A stretch of DNA of 64,000 nucleotides, taken from contig NZ_JAASQU010000001.1 in NCBI RefSeq assembly GCF_011762005.1, positions 248,001-312,000 on the forward strand, read 5' to 3'. Below are positions 1 to 8,274 of this stretch, piece by piece. How positions within the stretch are numbered: the stretch's first letter is position 1; every line of letters begins with the position of its first letter. Source of the DNA: Qipengyuania flava. GTDB lineage: Bacteria; Pseudomonadota; Alphaproteobacteria; Sphingomonadales; Sphingomonadaceae. The position numbers were made by a program, and so were the translations under genes. Below the pieces are notes generated by a model, which was given only the letters and a program-made list of their open reading frames with translations, did not search any database and was not told the origin of the DNA.

Positions 1-2
1 CC

Positions 3-452
3 AATTTGCTTTACGCGGACATGGCCGTTGGCGGGCACTACATGGAAGCCTTCAGCGGGGCGATCGGCTTTACCTATTTGATCGAACAGGTACCGGGTAT
101 CGGCGATGCGGATCTCGCCAAGCTGACGATCACCATCGCGTTCGAGAACCTCGCGATTGGCATAGCGGGCGCGGCCTATGTCGCGTGGCTTTCCTCGATC
201 GTGTCGAAGAAGTTCAGCGCGGTCCAATATGCCTTGCTGTCGTCGCTTACGCTGCTTGTCGGTACGCTGGGCCGCGGGGCCCTGGGCGAGATGATCGAAG
301 ACCAAGGCTATTACGACGTCTTCATCCTGACCACGTGGATCGGTCTCGCGGCGGCTGTCCTCGTTTGCTTCGAATGGTATCGCCAGAGCCGCGGCAAGGC
401 GGCGGCGGGGGTGGTCGCCCCTGAAGCCGGCGAGGTCGCCCCGGCCGAGTGA
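3..452 (+). CDS. ampG: AmpG-like MFS muropeptide permease, C-terminal part
   Basis: Open at the left edge, so only about the last 149 residues are present. The piece has four hydrophobic stretches and the AmpG-type segment ENLAIGIAGAAYVAWLSSIVSKKF split by a conserved pattern: a Glu-Asn pair, a glycine-rich helix, then a basic loop followed by QYALLSSL. AmpG imports GlcNAc-anhydromuropeptides across the inner membrane for cell-wall recycling. This role fits the mpl and ldcA genes found elsewhere in the window. The tail after the last helix is Ala/Gly/Glu-rich and probably cytoplasmic. The stop abuts the stop of the convergent folC with no gap. Another MFS permease of the PAT family is the main alternative. 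Confidence 0.75.
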   Translation, partial: NLLYADMAVGGHYMEAFSGAIGFTYLIEQVPGIGDADLAKLTITIAFENLAIGIAGAAYVAWLSSIVSKKFSAVQYALLSSLTLLVGTLGRGALGEMIEDQGYYDVFILTTWIGLAAAVLVCFEWYRQSRGKAAAGVVAPEAGEVAPAE

Positions 453-1742
453 TCAGTCGGGGAACTCGCCATTGAGCCGCAGCACTTCGCCCGCAAGGTA
501 GAGCGAGCCCGCGACCAGTACCGGCAGTCCGCCCTTGCGGATGCGCGCCAGCGCTTCGGGTACCGAATCGGCCCAGGTCGCGTCGGGCCCGAAGGCCTCG
601 ACGTGGTGGAAGTCGTGATCGGGTACAGGGACCGCGGTGATGCTGGCGCAATTGGCCGCCAGCGGCCCGATCAGCGCGGCGGGGTCCTTCGCCTCGAGCA
701 TGCCAAGAACCAGGTGCAGCCGCTGTCCTTCGAAATGCTGCGCCAGCGCGGCCCCCGCGCTCGGGTTGTGTCCCCCGTCGAGCCAGACCTCGTGCTCCTG
801 CGTCAGCGGTCCGTCGGCCAGCCGCTGGAGCCGGGCGGGCCAATGTGCGCTGCGCAATCCTGCCTTCAAGGCTTCTTCGCCGACCGAAACCATGCTCTGA
901 TGGCGTAGCAGGGCGATCGCCAGCGCCGCATTCTCTGCCTGATGCGCGCCGACCATCGACGGGACGGGCAGGTGCAATTCGCCCTTCGCGTCCGAATAGT
1001 GCAGCATGTGTCCCAGCGCGTCGGATGACCAATCGCGTCCGCGCATCGCAAGGAGCGAGCCGCGCTTTGCGGCGATCCGCTCGATCTCGGCAATGGCATC
1101 GTCGGGGTAATGCAGTGTGACGAGCGGTCGCCCCTGTTTGGCGATCCCGGCCTTTTCGAAGGCGATCCGTGCGAGCGGTTGCTCCGGCACGCCTTCTTCG
1201 GGCGCGAGCAGGAAGCGCTCGTGATCGATCCCCAATGCCGCAATGCCCGCAGCGGCCGGGCGCTCGAGCACGTTGGTGGCATCGAAACGTCCCCCGAGCC
1301 CCACTTCGATCACGCAGGCATCGGCCGGGACGCGGGCGAACTCGGTGAACGCCGCGGCGATCGTCACCTCGAAGAAGCTCGGGGCGAGATCCTCGCCGAT
1401 GTCGAGCACTTCGCCAAGCAGCTCGGCGAGCCTTTCGTCGTCGATCAGTTCGCCCGCGACGCGGATGCGCTCGTTGTAGCGCACGAGGTGCGGGCTGGTG
1501 GTGACATGCACGTGGTGTCCCTCGGCTTCGAGCATCGCGCGCAGGAAGGCGCAGGTCGAACCCTTGCCGTTGGTGCCCGCTACGTGGAACACCGGCGGAA
1601 GGCGCAGGTGCGGATTGCCGAGCCGATCAAGCAGCGCGCGGATCGTTGCGAGCCCGAGGCGCCCGTCGGGCACCGACAGGCGGCCCAGCCGGTCTAGCTG
1701 GCGCTGCACTGCGGGGCTTTCGGAGCGGGCGAAATCCCGCAT
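453..1742 (-). CDS. folC: Bifunctional folylpolyglutamate synthase / dihydrofolate synthase
   Basis: A Mur-ligase-family cytosolic enzyme that adds glutamate to dihydropteroate and tetrahydrofolates. The P-loop HVAGTNGKGST lies near residue 53, followed by the folate-binding stretch TTSPHLVRYNERIRV and the FolC hallmark EVGLGGRFDATNV. The C-terminal ligase domain carries LDGGHNPSA. At 429 residues it is the usual FolC length. It is the last gene of the leftward run, 8 bp behind accD, and accD-folC adjacency is common in proteobacteria. It meets ampG tail to tail. No oddities seen. Confidence 0.96.
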   Translation of the reverse strand: MRDFARSESPAVQRQLDRLGRLSVPDGRLGLATIRALLDRLGNPHLRLPPVFHVAGTNGKGSTCAFLRAMLEAEGHHVHVTTSPHLVRYNERIRVAGELIDDERLAELLGEVLDIGEDLAPSFFEVTIAAAFTEFARVPADACVIEVGLGGRFDATNVLERPAAAGIAALGIDHERFLLAPEEGVPEQPLARIAFEKAGIAKQGRPLVTLHYPDDAIAEIERIAAKRGSLLAMRGRDWSSDALGHMLHYSDAKGELHLPVPSMVGAHQAENAALAIALLRHQSMVSVGEEALKAGLRSAHWPARLQRLADGPLTQEHEVWLDGGHNPSAGAALAQHFEGQRLHLVLGMLEAKDPAALIGPLAANCASITAVPVPDHDFHHVEAFGPDATWADSVPEALARIRKGGLPVLVAGSLYLAGEVLRLNGEFPD

Positions 1743-1750
1743 GCCGCGGC

Positions 1751-2599
1751 TCAGGCAGCCTTGGCGGGCGCCAGGTAATCGAGCAGCGTCGCCAGCGTGT
1801 CCTTCAGGTCGTGACGATGCACCACCATGTCGACCATGCCGTGCTTGTGCAGGTACTCGGCGCGCTGGAACCCATCGGGCAGCTGTTCGCGGATCGTGTC
1901 CTGGATGACGCGCTGGCCGGCAAAGCCGATCAATGCGCCGGGTTCGGCGATATGCACGTCGCCCAACATGGCATAGCTGGCGGTGACGCCGCCCGTGGTC
2001 GGGTCGGTCAGCACGACGATATAGGGCAGTTTTGCTTCCTTCAGGCGGCGCGTCATCACGGTTGCCTTGGGCATCTGCATAAGGCTGAGAATGCCTTCCT
2101 GCATGCGCGCGCCACCCGCAGCGGTGACGACGATATAGGGGCAGTGCCGCGTCAGCGCGCGCTCCGCGCCCTGGCAGAAGGCCGTGCCCACCGCCATGCC
2201 CATCGATCCGCCCATGAAGCCGAAATCCTGTACGCCCACGACCGCGGGCTTGCCCTCGATCGCGCCTGATCCGACGAGGAAGGCGTCCTTGTGCGGGCTC
2301 TTGGCGCGCGCCTTTTTCAGACGGTCGGTGTATTTCGACGTATCGCGGAACTTGAGCGGGTCTTCCTTCACATCGGGGATGGGGAGGACATCGAAGCCCT
2401 CGTCGAGCAATTGCCGCAACCGCTCGTCGGCGCCGATCCGGCCATGATGGCCGCAGCGCGGGCAGACATAGGAATTGTCTTCATATTCCTGCGCGAAGAC
2501 CATCTGCTGGCAGCTGGGGCATTTGACCCACAGGTCTTTCTCGGTGCTGCGCTTGGACAGCGAAGTGATCGAATTGCGGACGCGGGTGAACCAGTTCAT
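1751..2599 (-). CDS. accD: Acetyl-CoA carboxylase carboxyltransferase subunit beta
   Basis: The beta half of the carboxyltransferase that moves the carboxyl group from biotin-carboxyl carrier protein to acetyl-CoA, the first step of fatty-acid synthesis. The N-terminal zinc ribbon is clear: CPSCQQM near residue 28 and CPRCGHHGR about 19 residues later give the four Cys ligands. The crotonase-like core includes [13 protein letters not shown] and [18 protein letters not shown]. The length of 282 residues is typical. The 150 bp upstream, up to trpA, is almost wholly a palindromic repeat element, so any accD promoter would lie in or next to it. Confidence 0.97.
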   Translation of the reverse strand: MNWFTRVRNSITSLSKRSTEKDLWVKCPSCQQMVFAQEYEDNSYVCPRCGHHGRIGADERLRQLLDEGFDVLPIPDVKEDPLKFRDTSKYTDRLKKARAKSPHKDAFLVGSGAIEGKPAVVGVQDFGFMGGSMGMAVGTAFCQGAERALTRHCPYIVVTAAGGARMQEGILSLMQMPKATVMTRRLKEAKLPYIVVLTDPTTGGVTASYAMLGDVHIAEPGALIGFAGQRVIQDTIREQLPDGFQRAEYLHKHGMVDMVVHRHDLKDTLATLLDYLAPAKAA

Positions 2600-2658
2600 G
2601 CGATGGGCCTATAGTCGGGTTGTCACAAAGCTCAAATAGACAGCGAGCCTGAGCAGGA

Positions 2659-2749
2659 CCGTCATCCCCGCGAAGGCGGGGATCCAGGTATGCAATCGTC
2701 GGCCACACCGCATGCGTTATCTGGGCCCTTGCCTGCGCAGGGGCGACGG
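2659..2749. repeat. Composite palindromic repeat filling the trpA-accD spacer
   Basis: Two 29-nt arms, 2659-2687 and 2721-2749, are imperfect inverted copies. Both, read in the same sense, begin CCGTC and end CCAG, with a 33-nt centre between them. The left arm itself holds the perfect hairpin ATCCCCGCGAAGGCGGGGAT. Translated on the minus strand the left arm gives DPRLRGDD, a peptide signature often seen where dispersed proteobacterial palindromic repeats are mistranslated. The right arm ends one base before the trpA stop codon. It is likely a mobile or REP-like intergenic repeat. Transcribed, it would fold into a long hairpin that could attenuate or protect the trp-acc mRNA. Confidence 0.75.
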
Positions 2750-3556
2750 CTAGCGGGCGGCGCGGATGGCTCCGGCCAGCGACGCGGTAAGCTCGCGCAG
2801 TTTGGCGGGTGCGTCGGTGCCATGTTCGGCGACCAGATCGACCAGTGCCGATCCGACGACCACGCCATCGGCGACGCGCGCGATCTCGCCTGCTTGCTCG
2901 GGCGTGCGCACGCCGAAGCCGACCGCGACGGGGATGTCGGTTGCGCGCTTGATCCGGCTGACATTGGCCTCGATCGATTCGATCGCTGCCTGCTGCATGC
3001 CGGTGATGCCTGCGACCGCGACGTAGTAGAGGAAGCCCTGCGAGCCCTCGACCACGGCGGGCAGCCGCTTGTCGTCGGTGGTCGGTGTGGCGAGCCGGAT
3101 CGGGGCGATCCCCGCAGCGCGCAGTTCGGGACCAAGCGCGTCGTCCTCTTCGGGCGGTATGTCGACGCAGATCACGCCGTCGACGCCCGCGCCCTTCGCA
3201 GCCGAGGCGAACCATTCGGGCCCGCGGCGGATCATCGGATTGGCATAGCCCATCAGCACCAGCGGCACGTCGGGATGACGTGCGCGGAACTCGGCCGCGA
3301 TGCGCAGCACATCGGCGGTTGTCGTGCCCTTGCCGAGCGAGCGGATATTGGCCTGCTGGATCGCGGGCCCATCGGCCATGGGATCGGTGAAGGGCATCCC
3401 GAGCTCGATCACATCGGCACCGCCCGCGACCAGCGCATCGAGATTGGCGGCGGTATCGCCGTCGCCTGCGGTGAGGAAGCAGACGAGCGCCGGGTGCGGC
3501 TTGGCGAACGCGTTGGAGAGGCGGGTCGAAGTGCTCATAGGGTCAGTTTCGTTCAT
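2750..3556 (-). CDS. trpA: Tryptophan synthase alpha subunit
   Basis: Cleaves indole-3-glycerol phosphate to indole and glyceraldehyde-3-phosphate within the TrpA2B2 complex. Seen: PALVCFLTAGDGD near the start, the catalytic region VIELGMPFTDPMADGPAIQ with its Glu and Asp, GVICVDIPPEE, and the phosphate-binding VAVGFGVRTPEQ. The length of 268 residues is normal. The start at 3556 is preceded by a GGCGG-like site. An internal ATG at 3538 would remove six residues. Unusually, trpA is 198 bp downstream of trpB instead of overlapping it. A palindromic repeat directly follows its stop. Confidence 0.97.
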   Translation of the reverse strand: MNETDPMSTSTRLSNAFAKPHPALVCFLTAGDGDTAANLDALVAGGADVIELGMPFTDPMADGPAIQQANIRSLGKGTTTADVLRIAAEFRARHPDVPLVLMGYANPMIRRGPEWFASAAKGAGVDGVICVDIPPEEDDALGPELRAAGIAPIRLATPTTDDKRLPAVVEGSQGFLYYVAVAGITGMQQAAIESIEANVSRIKRATDIPVAVGFGVRTPEQAGEIARVADGVVVGSALVDLVAEHGTDAPAKLRELTASLAGAIRAAR

Positions 3557-3754
3557 CTAATCCGCCAGAAGTCTGAGACATGGACCGCATGTTACACTGT
3601 CCAAGGAAGAAAAAGGCGAAGGGGTGCAAGCGGGCTGCCTTGGGTGCTGCAGTAGGGAGAGAAACGCGGCGGTTCATGCATTTCTCATGGCATGGAATGC
3701 GCAGTGTAGGACAGCTTCAATCCACCCCGAACCGGGGGTCCGCCAGCTTGCACT
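3557..3754. other. trpB-trpA spacer without a supported gene
   Basis: This stretch of 198 bp separates trpB from trpA, which are normally contiguous. It contains a short GC hairpin (CCCCG-AAC-CGGGG and flanks, about 3723-3737) just after the trpB stop on the minus strand, and an A-rich patch near 3603-3618. A 69-codon open frame on the plus strand crosses it but runs into antisense trpB and resembles nothing known. The hairpin lacks a clear T-run, so it is a possible pause or processing site more than a terminator. Confidence 0.4.
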
Positions 3755-4972
3755 TCAAATCTCCACTCCCAGTTTCTCGGCCACGGTGAAGATGTCCTTG
3801 TCGCCGCGTCCGCAGAGGTTTGCGAGAATCACGCTGTCTTTCGGCATGTCTTTGGCGACCTTCGCCACCGCGGCGATGGCGTGGCTGGGTTCGAGTGCGG
3901 GAATAATGCCCTCGGTGCGGCAAAGCAGCTGGAACGCCTCCAGCGCCTCTTCATCGGTCACTGCAGTGTATTCGACCCGGCCCGAATCCTTGAGCCATGC
4001 ATGCTCGGGGCCGATGCCGGGATAGTCGAGCCCGGCGCTGATCGAATGGCCTTCGGTGATCTGGCCATCCTCGTCCTGAAGCAGATAGGTCTTGTTGCCG
4101 TGGAGCACGCCGGGGAAGCCGCCGAGGAGGCTGGCCGCGTGTTCGTCGCCGTCGAGGCCGTGACCTGCCGCCTCCACGCCGAGCATCTTCACGTCGGGAT
4201 CGTCGAGGAAGGGGTGGAACAGGCCGAGCGCGTTCGAGCCACCGCCGATCGCTGCGACCAGCAAATCGGGCAGGCGACCGATCCGGTCCTGCATCTGCTG
4301 GCGCGCCTCGCGGCCGATCACGCTCTGGAAGTCGCGGACAAGCTCGGGGTAGGGGTGCGGCCCGGCAGCGGTGCCGATGATGTAGAAAGTGTCGTGCACA
4401 TTCGCGACCCAGTCGCGCAGCCCTTCGTTCATCGCGTCTTTCAGCGTGCCGCGCCCGCTGGTCACAGGGACGATTTCCGCGCCGAGCAACTTCATGCGGA
4501 AGACATTGGGCGACTGGCGCCGCACATCCTCTGCGCCCATGTAGATTACGCAGGGCAGGCCGAAGCGTGCGCATACGGTAGCGGTGGCGACGCCGTGCTG
4601 GCCCGCCCCGGTTTCCGCGATGATGCGCGTCTTGCCCATGCGGATCGCCAGCAGGATCTGGCCGATGCAATTGTTGATCTTGTGCGCCCCAGTGTGATTG
4701 AGCTCGTCGCGCTTGAACCAGACCTGCGCGCCGCCCAGCGCCTCGGTCAGCCGCTCGGCATGGTAAAGCGGCGAGGGCCGGCCGACATAGTGTTCGAGCA
4801 AATCGTCGAATTCGCGCTGGAATTCGGGGTCCGCCTGCGCCTTGCGGTATTCGCGCTCGAGTTCGAGCACCAACGGCATGAGCGTTTCTGCGACATAGCG
4901 GCCGCCATAATCGCCAAAATGGCCGCGGTCGTCGGGCTGGTTGCGGAAGGAATTGGGGTTGGTCTCGGTCAT
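3755..4972 (-). CDS. trpB: Tryptophan synthase beta subunit
   Basis: PLP enzyme that condenses indole with serine. The N-terminus [20 protein letters not shown] and the PLP-lysine motif HTGAHKINN are diagnostic. The glycine-rich phosphate loop [10 protein letters not shown] and the C-terminal LCGRGDKD are also present. Start taken at the ATG at 4972 (protein begins [12 protein letters not shown]), preceded by a GGGG stretch seven bases upstream. An in-frame ATG at 4990 would add the repetitive MGMGMA. From 4972 the protein is about 405 residues, as usual. It lies between trpF and trpA in the leftward operon. Confidence 0.96.
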   Translation of the reverse strand: MTETNPNSFRNQPDDRGHFGDYGGRYVAETLMPLVLELEREYRKAQADPEFQREFDDLLEHYVGRPSPLYHAERLTEALGGAQVWFKRDELNHTGAHKINNCIGQILLAIRMGKTRIIAETGAGQHGVATATVCARFGLPCVIYMGAEDVRRQSPNVFRMKLLGAEIVPVTSGRGTLKDAMNEGLRDWVANVHDTFYIIGTAAGPHPYPELVRDFQSVIGREARQQMQDRIGRLPDLLVAAIGGGSNALGLFHPFLDDPDVKMLGVEAAGHGLDGDEHAASLLGGFPGVLHGNKTYLLQDEDGQITEGHSISAGLDYPGIGPEHAWLKDSGRVEYTAVTDEEALEAFQLLCRTEGIIPALEPSHAIAAVAKVAKDMPKDSVILANLCGRGDKDIFTVAEKLGVEI

Positions 4973-5065
4973 CGCCATCCCCATGCCCATGCCGCGCGGC
5001 GAAGTCGAGACAGCTTTGCTTCTTCGCAGGTGATCAGGACTGCGAAACGCGCGCGGCAGGCGGCG

Positions 5066-5098
5066 GGGTCAGGCGGCCCGCGGCAGGGTCAGGCGGCC
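5066..5098. repeat. 13-bp direct repeat duplicating the trpF stop region
   Basis: GGGTCAGGCGGCC occurs at 5066-5078 and again at 5086-5098, a 20-bp period. The second copy contains the trpF stop codon (TCA on this strand at 5089-5091). The first lies just past it. It looks like a small local slippage duplication at the 3' end of trpF. No function is implied. Confidence 0.6.
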
Positions 5099-5721
5099 AG
5101 TGCGGCCCGGCAGAATGCGGCGATAAGTGCCGTATCCTTGACGCCGGGCGCGGATTCGACGCCCGAACTCGTATCCACCAGCGGCGCGCCGGTTTCGCGG
5201 ATCGCCTGCGCGACGTTGTCGGGGGTGAGGCCGCCCGCCAGCGCCCAGTCGATCTCATGCTCGTGACCGGCGAGCAGCGACCAGTCGAAGGCGATGCCAT
5301 TGCCGCCCGGCAGTTTTTTTGCCGGGGCGTCGAACAGCAGGCGATCGACCTTGCCGATGTATTTCCTGCTGCGCGTCAGCGTGCCCGCATCCTTGAGGCC
5401 AACGGCCTTCCACACTTCATAGGGCAGGCTGCGGCGGATGCCGCCGATCCATTCGGGCGTTTCACTGCCATGAAACTGGATGATGTCGGGCTTGATCGCG
5501 TTGAGCGCGCGCCCGGTCAGTTCGGGATCGGCATTGACCATCAGCAGCACCACCTTGGCCTTGCCGCGGGCCTGCTCGCGCAGTTCCCGCGCCAGGTCTA
5601 GCGGGACATGGCGCGGCGAGGGTTCGAAATGCACCAGTCCGATATGCGTGGCGCCGGCCGCGATCGCGGCGTCGACGGTTTCGGGCGTCGAAAGCCCGCA
5701 GATCTTGATTGCGACACTCAT
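5089..5721 (-). CDS. trpF: Phosphoribosylanthranilate isomerase
   Basis: Amadori isomerase of tryptophan synthesis, a single TIM barrel of 210 residues. The diagnostic N-terminus is MSVAIKICGLSTPETVDAA, with the catalytic Cys in KICGL, followed by IGLVHFEPSPRHV. The C-terminal ALAGGLTPDNV and the catalytic Asp in LVDTSSGVES are present. The long open frame to 5955 is discarded because its first 78 codons are out-of-frame pyrF. The ATG at 5721 gives the family N-terminus. pyrF ends 7 bp upstream, so the two are surely cotranscribed. Confidence 0.96.
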   Translation of the reverse strand: MSVAIKICGLSTPETVDAAIAAGATHIGLVHFEPSPRHVPLDLARELREQARGKAKVVLLMVNADPELTGRALNAIKPDIIQFHGSETPEWIGGIRRSLPYEVWKAVGLKDAGTLTRSRKYIGKVDRLLFDAPAKKLPGGNGIAFDWSLLAGHEHEIDWALAGGLTPDNVAQAIRETGAPLVDTSSGVESAPGVKDTALIAAFCRAALAA

Positions 5722-5728
5722 GGGAAGC

Positions 5729-6403
5729 CTACAGCGTTGCCTCGATGTCGCGCGCGGCCTGCGCCGGATCGGCTGCCCTGCTGATCGGTCGCCCGATGAC
5801 CAGCACGCTCGCGCCGTCGTCGCGCGCCTGCCGGGGGGTGACGACCCGCTTCTGGTCGCCGACCGCGCTGCCTGCGGGGCGCAGGCCGGGCACGACGAAG
5901 AAACCGTCCTTCCAGCGATCATGCACCGATTTGACTTCCTGGCCCGAGCAGACAATCCCGTCGAGCCCGGCTTCGCGCGAAAGATCGGTCAGGCGCATCA
6001 CATGGTCATGCGCGCTGCCGTCGATACCGGTGCGCGTCAGGTCCTGATCATCCATGCTGGTGAGCATGGTGACGCCGACTACCTTGGTGTTCTCGCTGGC
6101 CGCGGCCTTGGCATCTTCCATCATGGCGCGACCGCCGCTGGCATGGACGGTGACGATGCTCGGCTCGAGCACGTGGATCGCCTGCATTGCGCCGGCAACG
6201 GTGTTGGGAATATCGTACAGCTTGAGGTCGAGGAAGATCGGCAGGCCGAGCTGCCCGATCATGTGCACCCCGTGTGCGCCGTGGGCGCAGAAAAATTCGA
6301 GCCCCAGCTTGATGCCGCCGACATGCCCCTTGACCTTCTTCGCAAGGTCGAGGCCGTCGCGCAGGTGCGGAACGTCGAGTGCGAGATAGATCGGGTTGGT
6401 CAT
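5729..6403 (-). CDS. pyrF: Orotidine-5'-phosphate decarboxylase
   Basis: Makes UMP from OMP. The core motif FLDLKLYDIPNTVAGAM carries the catalytic D-x-K-x-x-D pattern. LALDVPHLRDGLDLAKKVK opens the barrel, and VVPGLRPAG with RPISRAADP closes it. Start at 6403 gives MTNPIYLALDV and 224 residues, normal for the family. Its ATG overlaps the stop of the upstream LapA-domain gene by four bases (ATGA), a sign of translational coupling. Confidence 0.97.
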   Translation of the reverse strand: MTNPIYLALDVPHLRDGLDLAKKVKGHVGGIKLGLEFFCAHGAHGVHMIGQLGLPIFLDLKLYDIPNTVAGAMQAIHVLEPSIVTVHASGGRAMMEDAKAAASENTKVVGVTMLTSMDDQDLTRTGIDGSAHDHVMRLTDLSREAGLDGIVCSGQEVKSVHDRWKDGFFVVPGLRPAGSAVGDQKRVVTPRQARDDGASVLVIGRPISRAADPAQAARDIEATL

Positions 6404-6777
6404 GCGGGTTTCGAAGGCTCCGGTTCGACCGGATTGGCCGGTTCGGGGGGAAGGTCGGGGCTGGGCGGGGCGGGCGTTGCAGCCGCGGCGCTGGCGGGGG
6501 CCGCAGCCGCGGCAGGCGCGGGAGCTGGCGTCGCCAGACGGTTGGTCGCGGTTTCGAGCGCATTGATCCGGCGCGTCGCGCGCCATTTGCTGGCGCGATG
6601 GACCAGCCACATCGGGACCAGGCCGAGCAGGAAGGACACCACCACCAGCGCGGGCAGCTTGGTTTCGAGCACGAGGTTCGACCAGATCTGAACCTCGACC
6701 GGCTTCCAGTTGAAGAAGCTGAATGCGAGCAGCGAAAACAGCAGCAGGACCCAACCGATTGTGCGCACGATCTGCAT
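6400..6777 (-). CDS. LapA-domain (DUF1049) small inner-membrane protein
   Basis: A 125-residue protein with two membrane helices, about residues 5-24 and 42-62. The arrangement is typical of the LapA/DUF1049 family, including the FNWKPVEVQIW segment between the helices. In enterobacteria LapA works with LapB in lipopolysaccharide assembly. Whether this copy does so is inference. The last 45 residues are a low-complexity Ala/Pro tail ending in acidic residues. It heads the pyrF-trp operon with a 4-bp overlap into pyrF. Confidence 0.8.
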   Translation of the reverse strand: MQIVRTIGWVLLLFSLLAFSFFNWKPVEVQIWSNLVLETKLPALVVVSFLLGLVPMWLVHRASKWRATRRINALETATNRLATPAPAPAAAAAPASAAAATPAPPSPDLPPEPANPVEPEPSKPA

Positions 6778-6836
6778 GGCGTGAAGCCCCCTCTTGTCTC
6801 GTTCGATCCGATGCTAGGCCGCGGACGATGCCGCGT

Positions 6837-8147
6837 CTAGCCGAAGACCCGCGCGAAGATCGTATCCACCTGCTTGAAGTGGTATTCGAGGTCGAATTTC
6901 TCTTCCAGCTGTTCGGGGCTGAGCGCCGCGGTGACTTCCTCGTCCTGCTTGAGGAGGTCGAGCAGCATCAGCTTGCCGTCCGATTCCCAGACCTTCATCG
7001 CGTTGCGCTGGACGAGCCGATAGGCGTCCTCGCGGCTGACCCCGTTCTGGGTGAGCGCCAGCAACACGCGCTGCGAATGGATCAGCCCGCCCATGCGGTC
7101 CATGTTCGCCTGCATGCGTTCGGGATAGACCAGCAGCTTGTCGACCACGCCGGTCAGCCGCGCGAGCGCGAAATCGAGCGTGATGCAAGCATCGGGGCCG
7201 ATGAAGCGTTCGACCGAGGAATGCGAGATATCGCGCTCGTGCCACAGCGCCACGTTTTCCAGCGCGGGCAGCGCGTAGGCGCGGATCATGCGTGCCTGGC
7301 CGGTGAGGTTCTCGGTGAGGATCGGGTTGCGCTTGTGCGGCATCGCGCTGGACCCCTTCTGGCCGGGCGAGAAATATTCCTCCGCCTCGAGCACTTCGGT
7401 ACGCTGGAGGTGCCGAACCTCGACCGCCAGCCGTTCGATCGAACCCGCGATCACCGCCAGCGTTGAGAAGAACATCGCGTGCCGATCGCGCGGAATGACC
7501 TGCGTCGACACCGGCTCGACCGCGAGACCGAGCTTCTCCGCGACATGCTCTTCGACCTGCGGGTCGATATTGGCGAAGGTCCCGACCGCGCCCGAGATGG
7601 CGCAGGTGGCGATTTCCGCGCGCGCCGCGACCAGCCGCGTCCTGCAGCGGTCGAACTCGGCATAGGCCTGCGCGAGCTTGAGCCCGAAGGTCACCGGTTC
7701 GGCATGAATGCCGTGGCTGCGCCCGATCGTCGGGGTGTATTTGTGCTCTTCCGCGCGGCGCTTGATGGCCGCCAGCAGCGCGTCGAGATCGGCCAGCAGG
7801 ATGTCGGCCGAGCGCATCAGCTGGACCGCGAGCGTGGTGTCGAGCACGTCCGAACTGGTCATGCCCTGGTGCATGAAGCGCGCCTCGTCGCCCACGTTCT
7901 CCGCGACCCAGGTAAGGAAGGCGATCACGTCGTGCTTGGTGACCGCTTCGATCGCGTCGATCGCCTCGACATCGATCTTCGGATCGGTCGCCCACCAGTC
8001 CCACAGGGCCTTGGCGGCGCTCTCGGGCACGACGCCCAATTCGCCGAGCTTCTCGGTCGCGTGCGCCTCGATCTCGAACCAGATGCGATACTTCGCTTCG
8101 GGCTCCCACAGAGCGGTCATTTCGGGACGGGCGTAGCGGGGGACCAT
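6837..8147 (-). CDS. purB: Adenylosuccinate lyase
   Basis: Cleaves SAICAR and adenylosuccinate in purine synthesis. The fumarase/ASL signature GSSAMPHKRNP is present with its catalytic Ser loop, plus TIGRSHGIHAEPVTFG, which holds the catalytic His region, and MTSSDVLDTT. Start at 8147 (MVPRYARPEMTALWEPE) matches the family N-terminus and gives 436 residues. The open frame extends 39 codons further upstream without family similarity. The low-GC patch begins about 110-130 bp upstream of this gene. Confidence 0.97.
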   Translation of the reverse strand: MVPRYARPEMTALWEPEAKYRIWFEIEAHATEKLGELGVVPESAAKALWDWWATDPKIDVEAIDAIEAVTKHDVIAFLTWVAENVGDEARFMHQGMTSSDVLDTTLAVQLMRSADILLADLDALLAAIKRRAEEHKYTPTIGRSHGIHAEPVTFGLKLAQAYAEFDRCRTRLVAARAEIATCAISGAVGTFANIDPQVEEHVAEKLGLAVEPVSTQVIPRDRHAMFFSTLAVIAGSIERLAVEVRHLQRTEVLEAEEYFSPGQKGSSAMPHKRNPILTENLTGQARMIRAYALPALENVALWHERDISHSSVERFIGPDACITLDFALARLTGVVDKLLVYPERMQANMDRMGGLIHSQRVLLALTQNGVSREDAYRLVQRNAMKVWESDGKLMLLDLLKQDEEVTAALSPEQLEEKFDLEYHFKQVDTIFARVFG

Positions 8148-8274
8148 GGTAAGCTCCGAATAGCGGTTGTGGGCGGAAACGTGGCAGCCGCTAGGCCGGG
8201 CGCGACCGAATAGCAAGGTCGGGCCGGGGCAAGTTCGGCTGTGTATCCTCCGACACGTTCCCAACCGCGCAAAG

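Noticed and set aside
3580-3789. 69-codon plus-strand frame in the trpB-trpA spacer
   Set aside because: Runs into antisense trpB, basic and low-complexity, no recognisable features.
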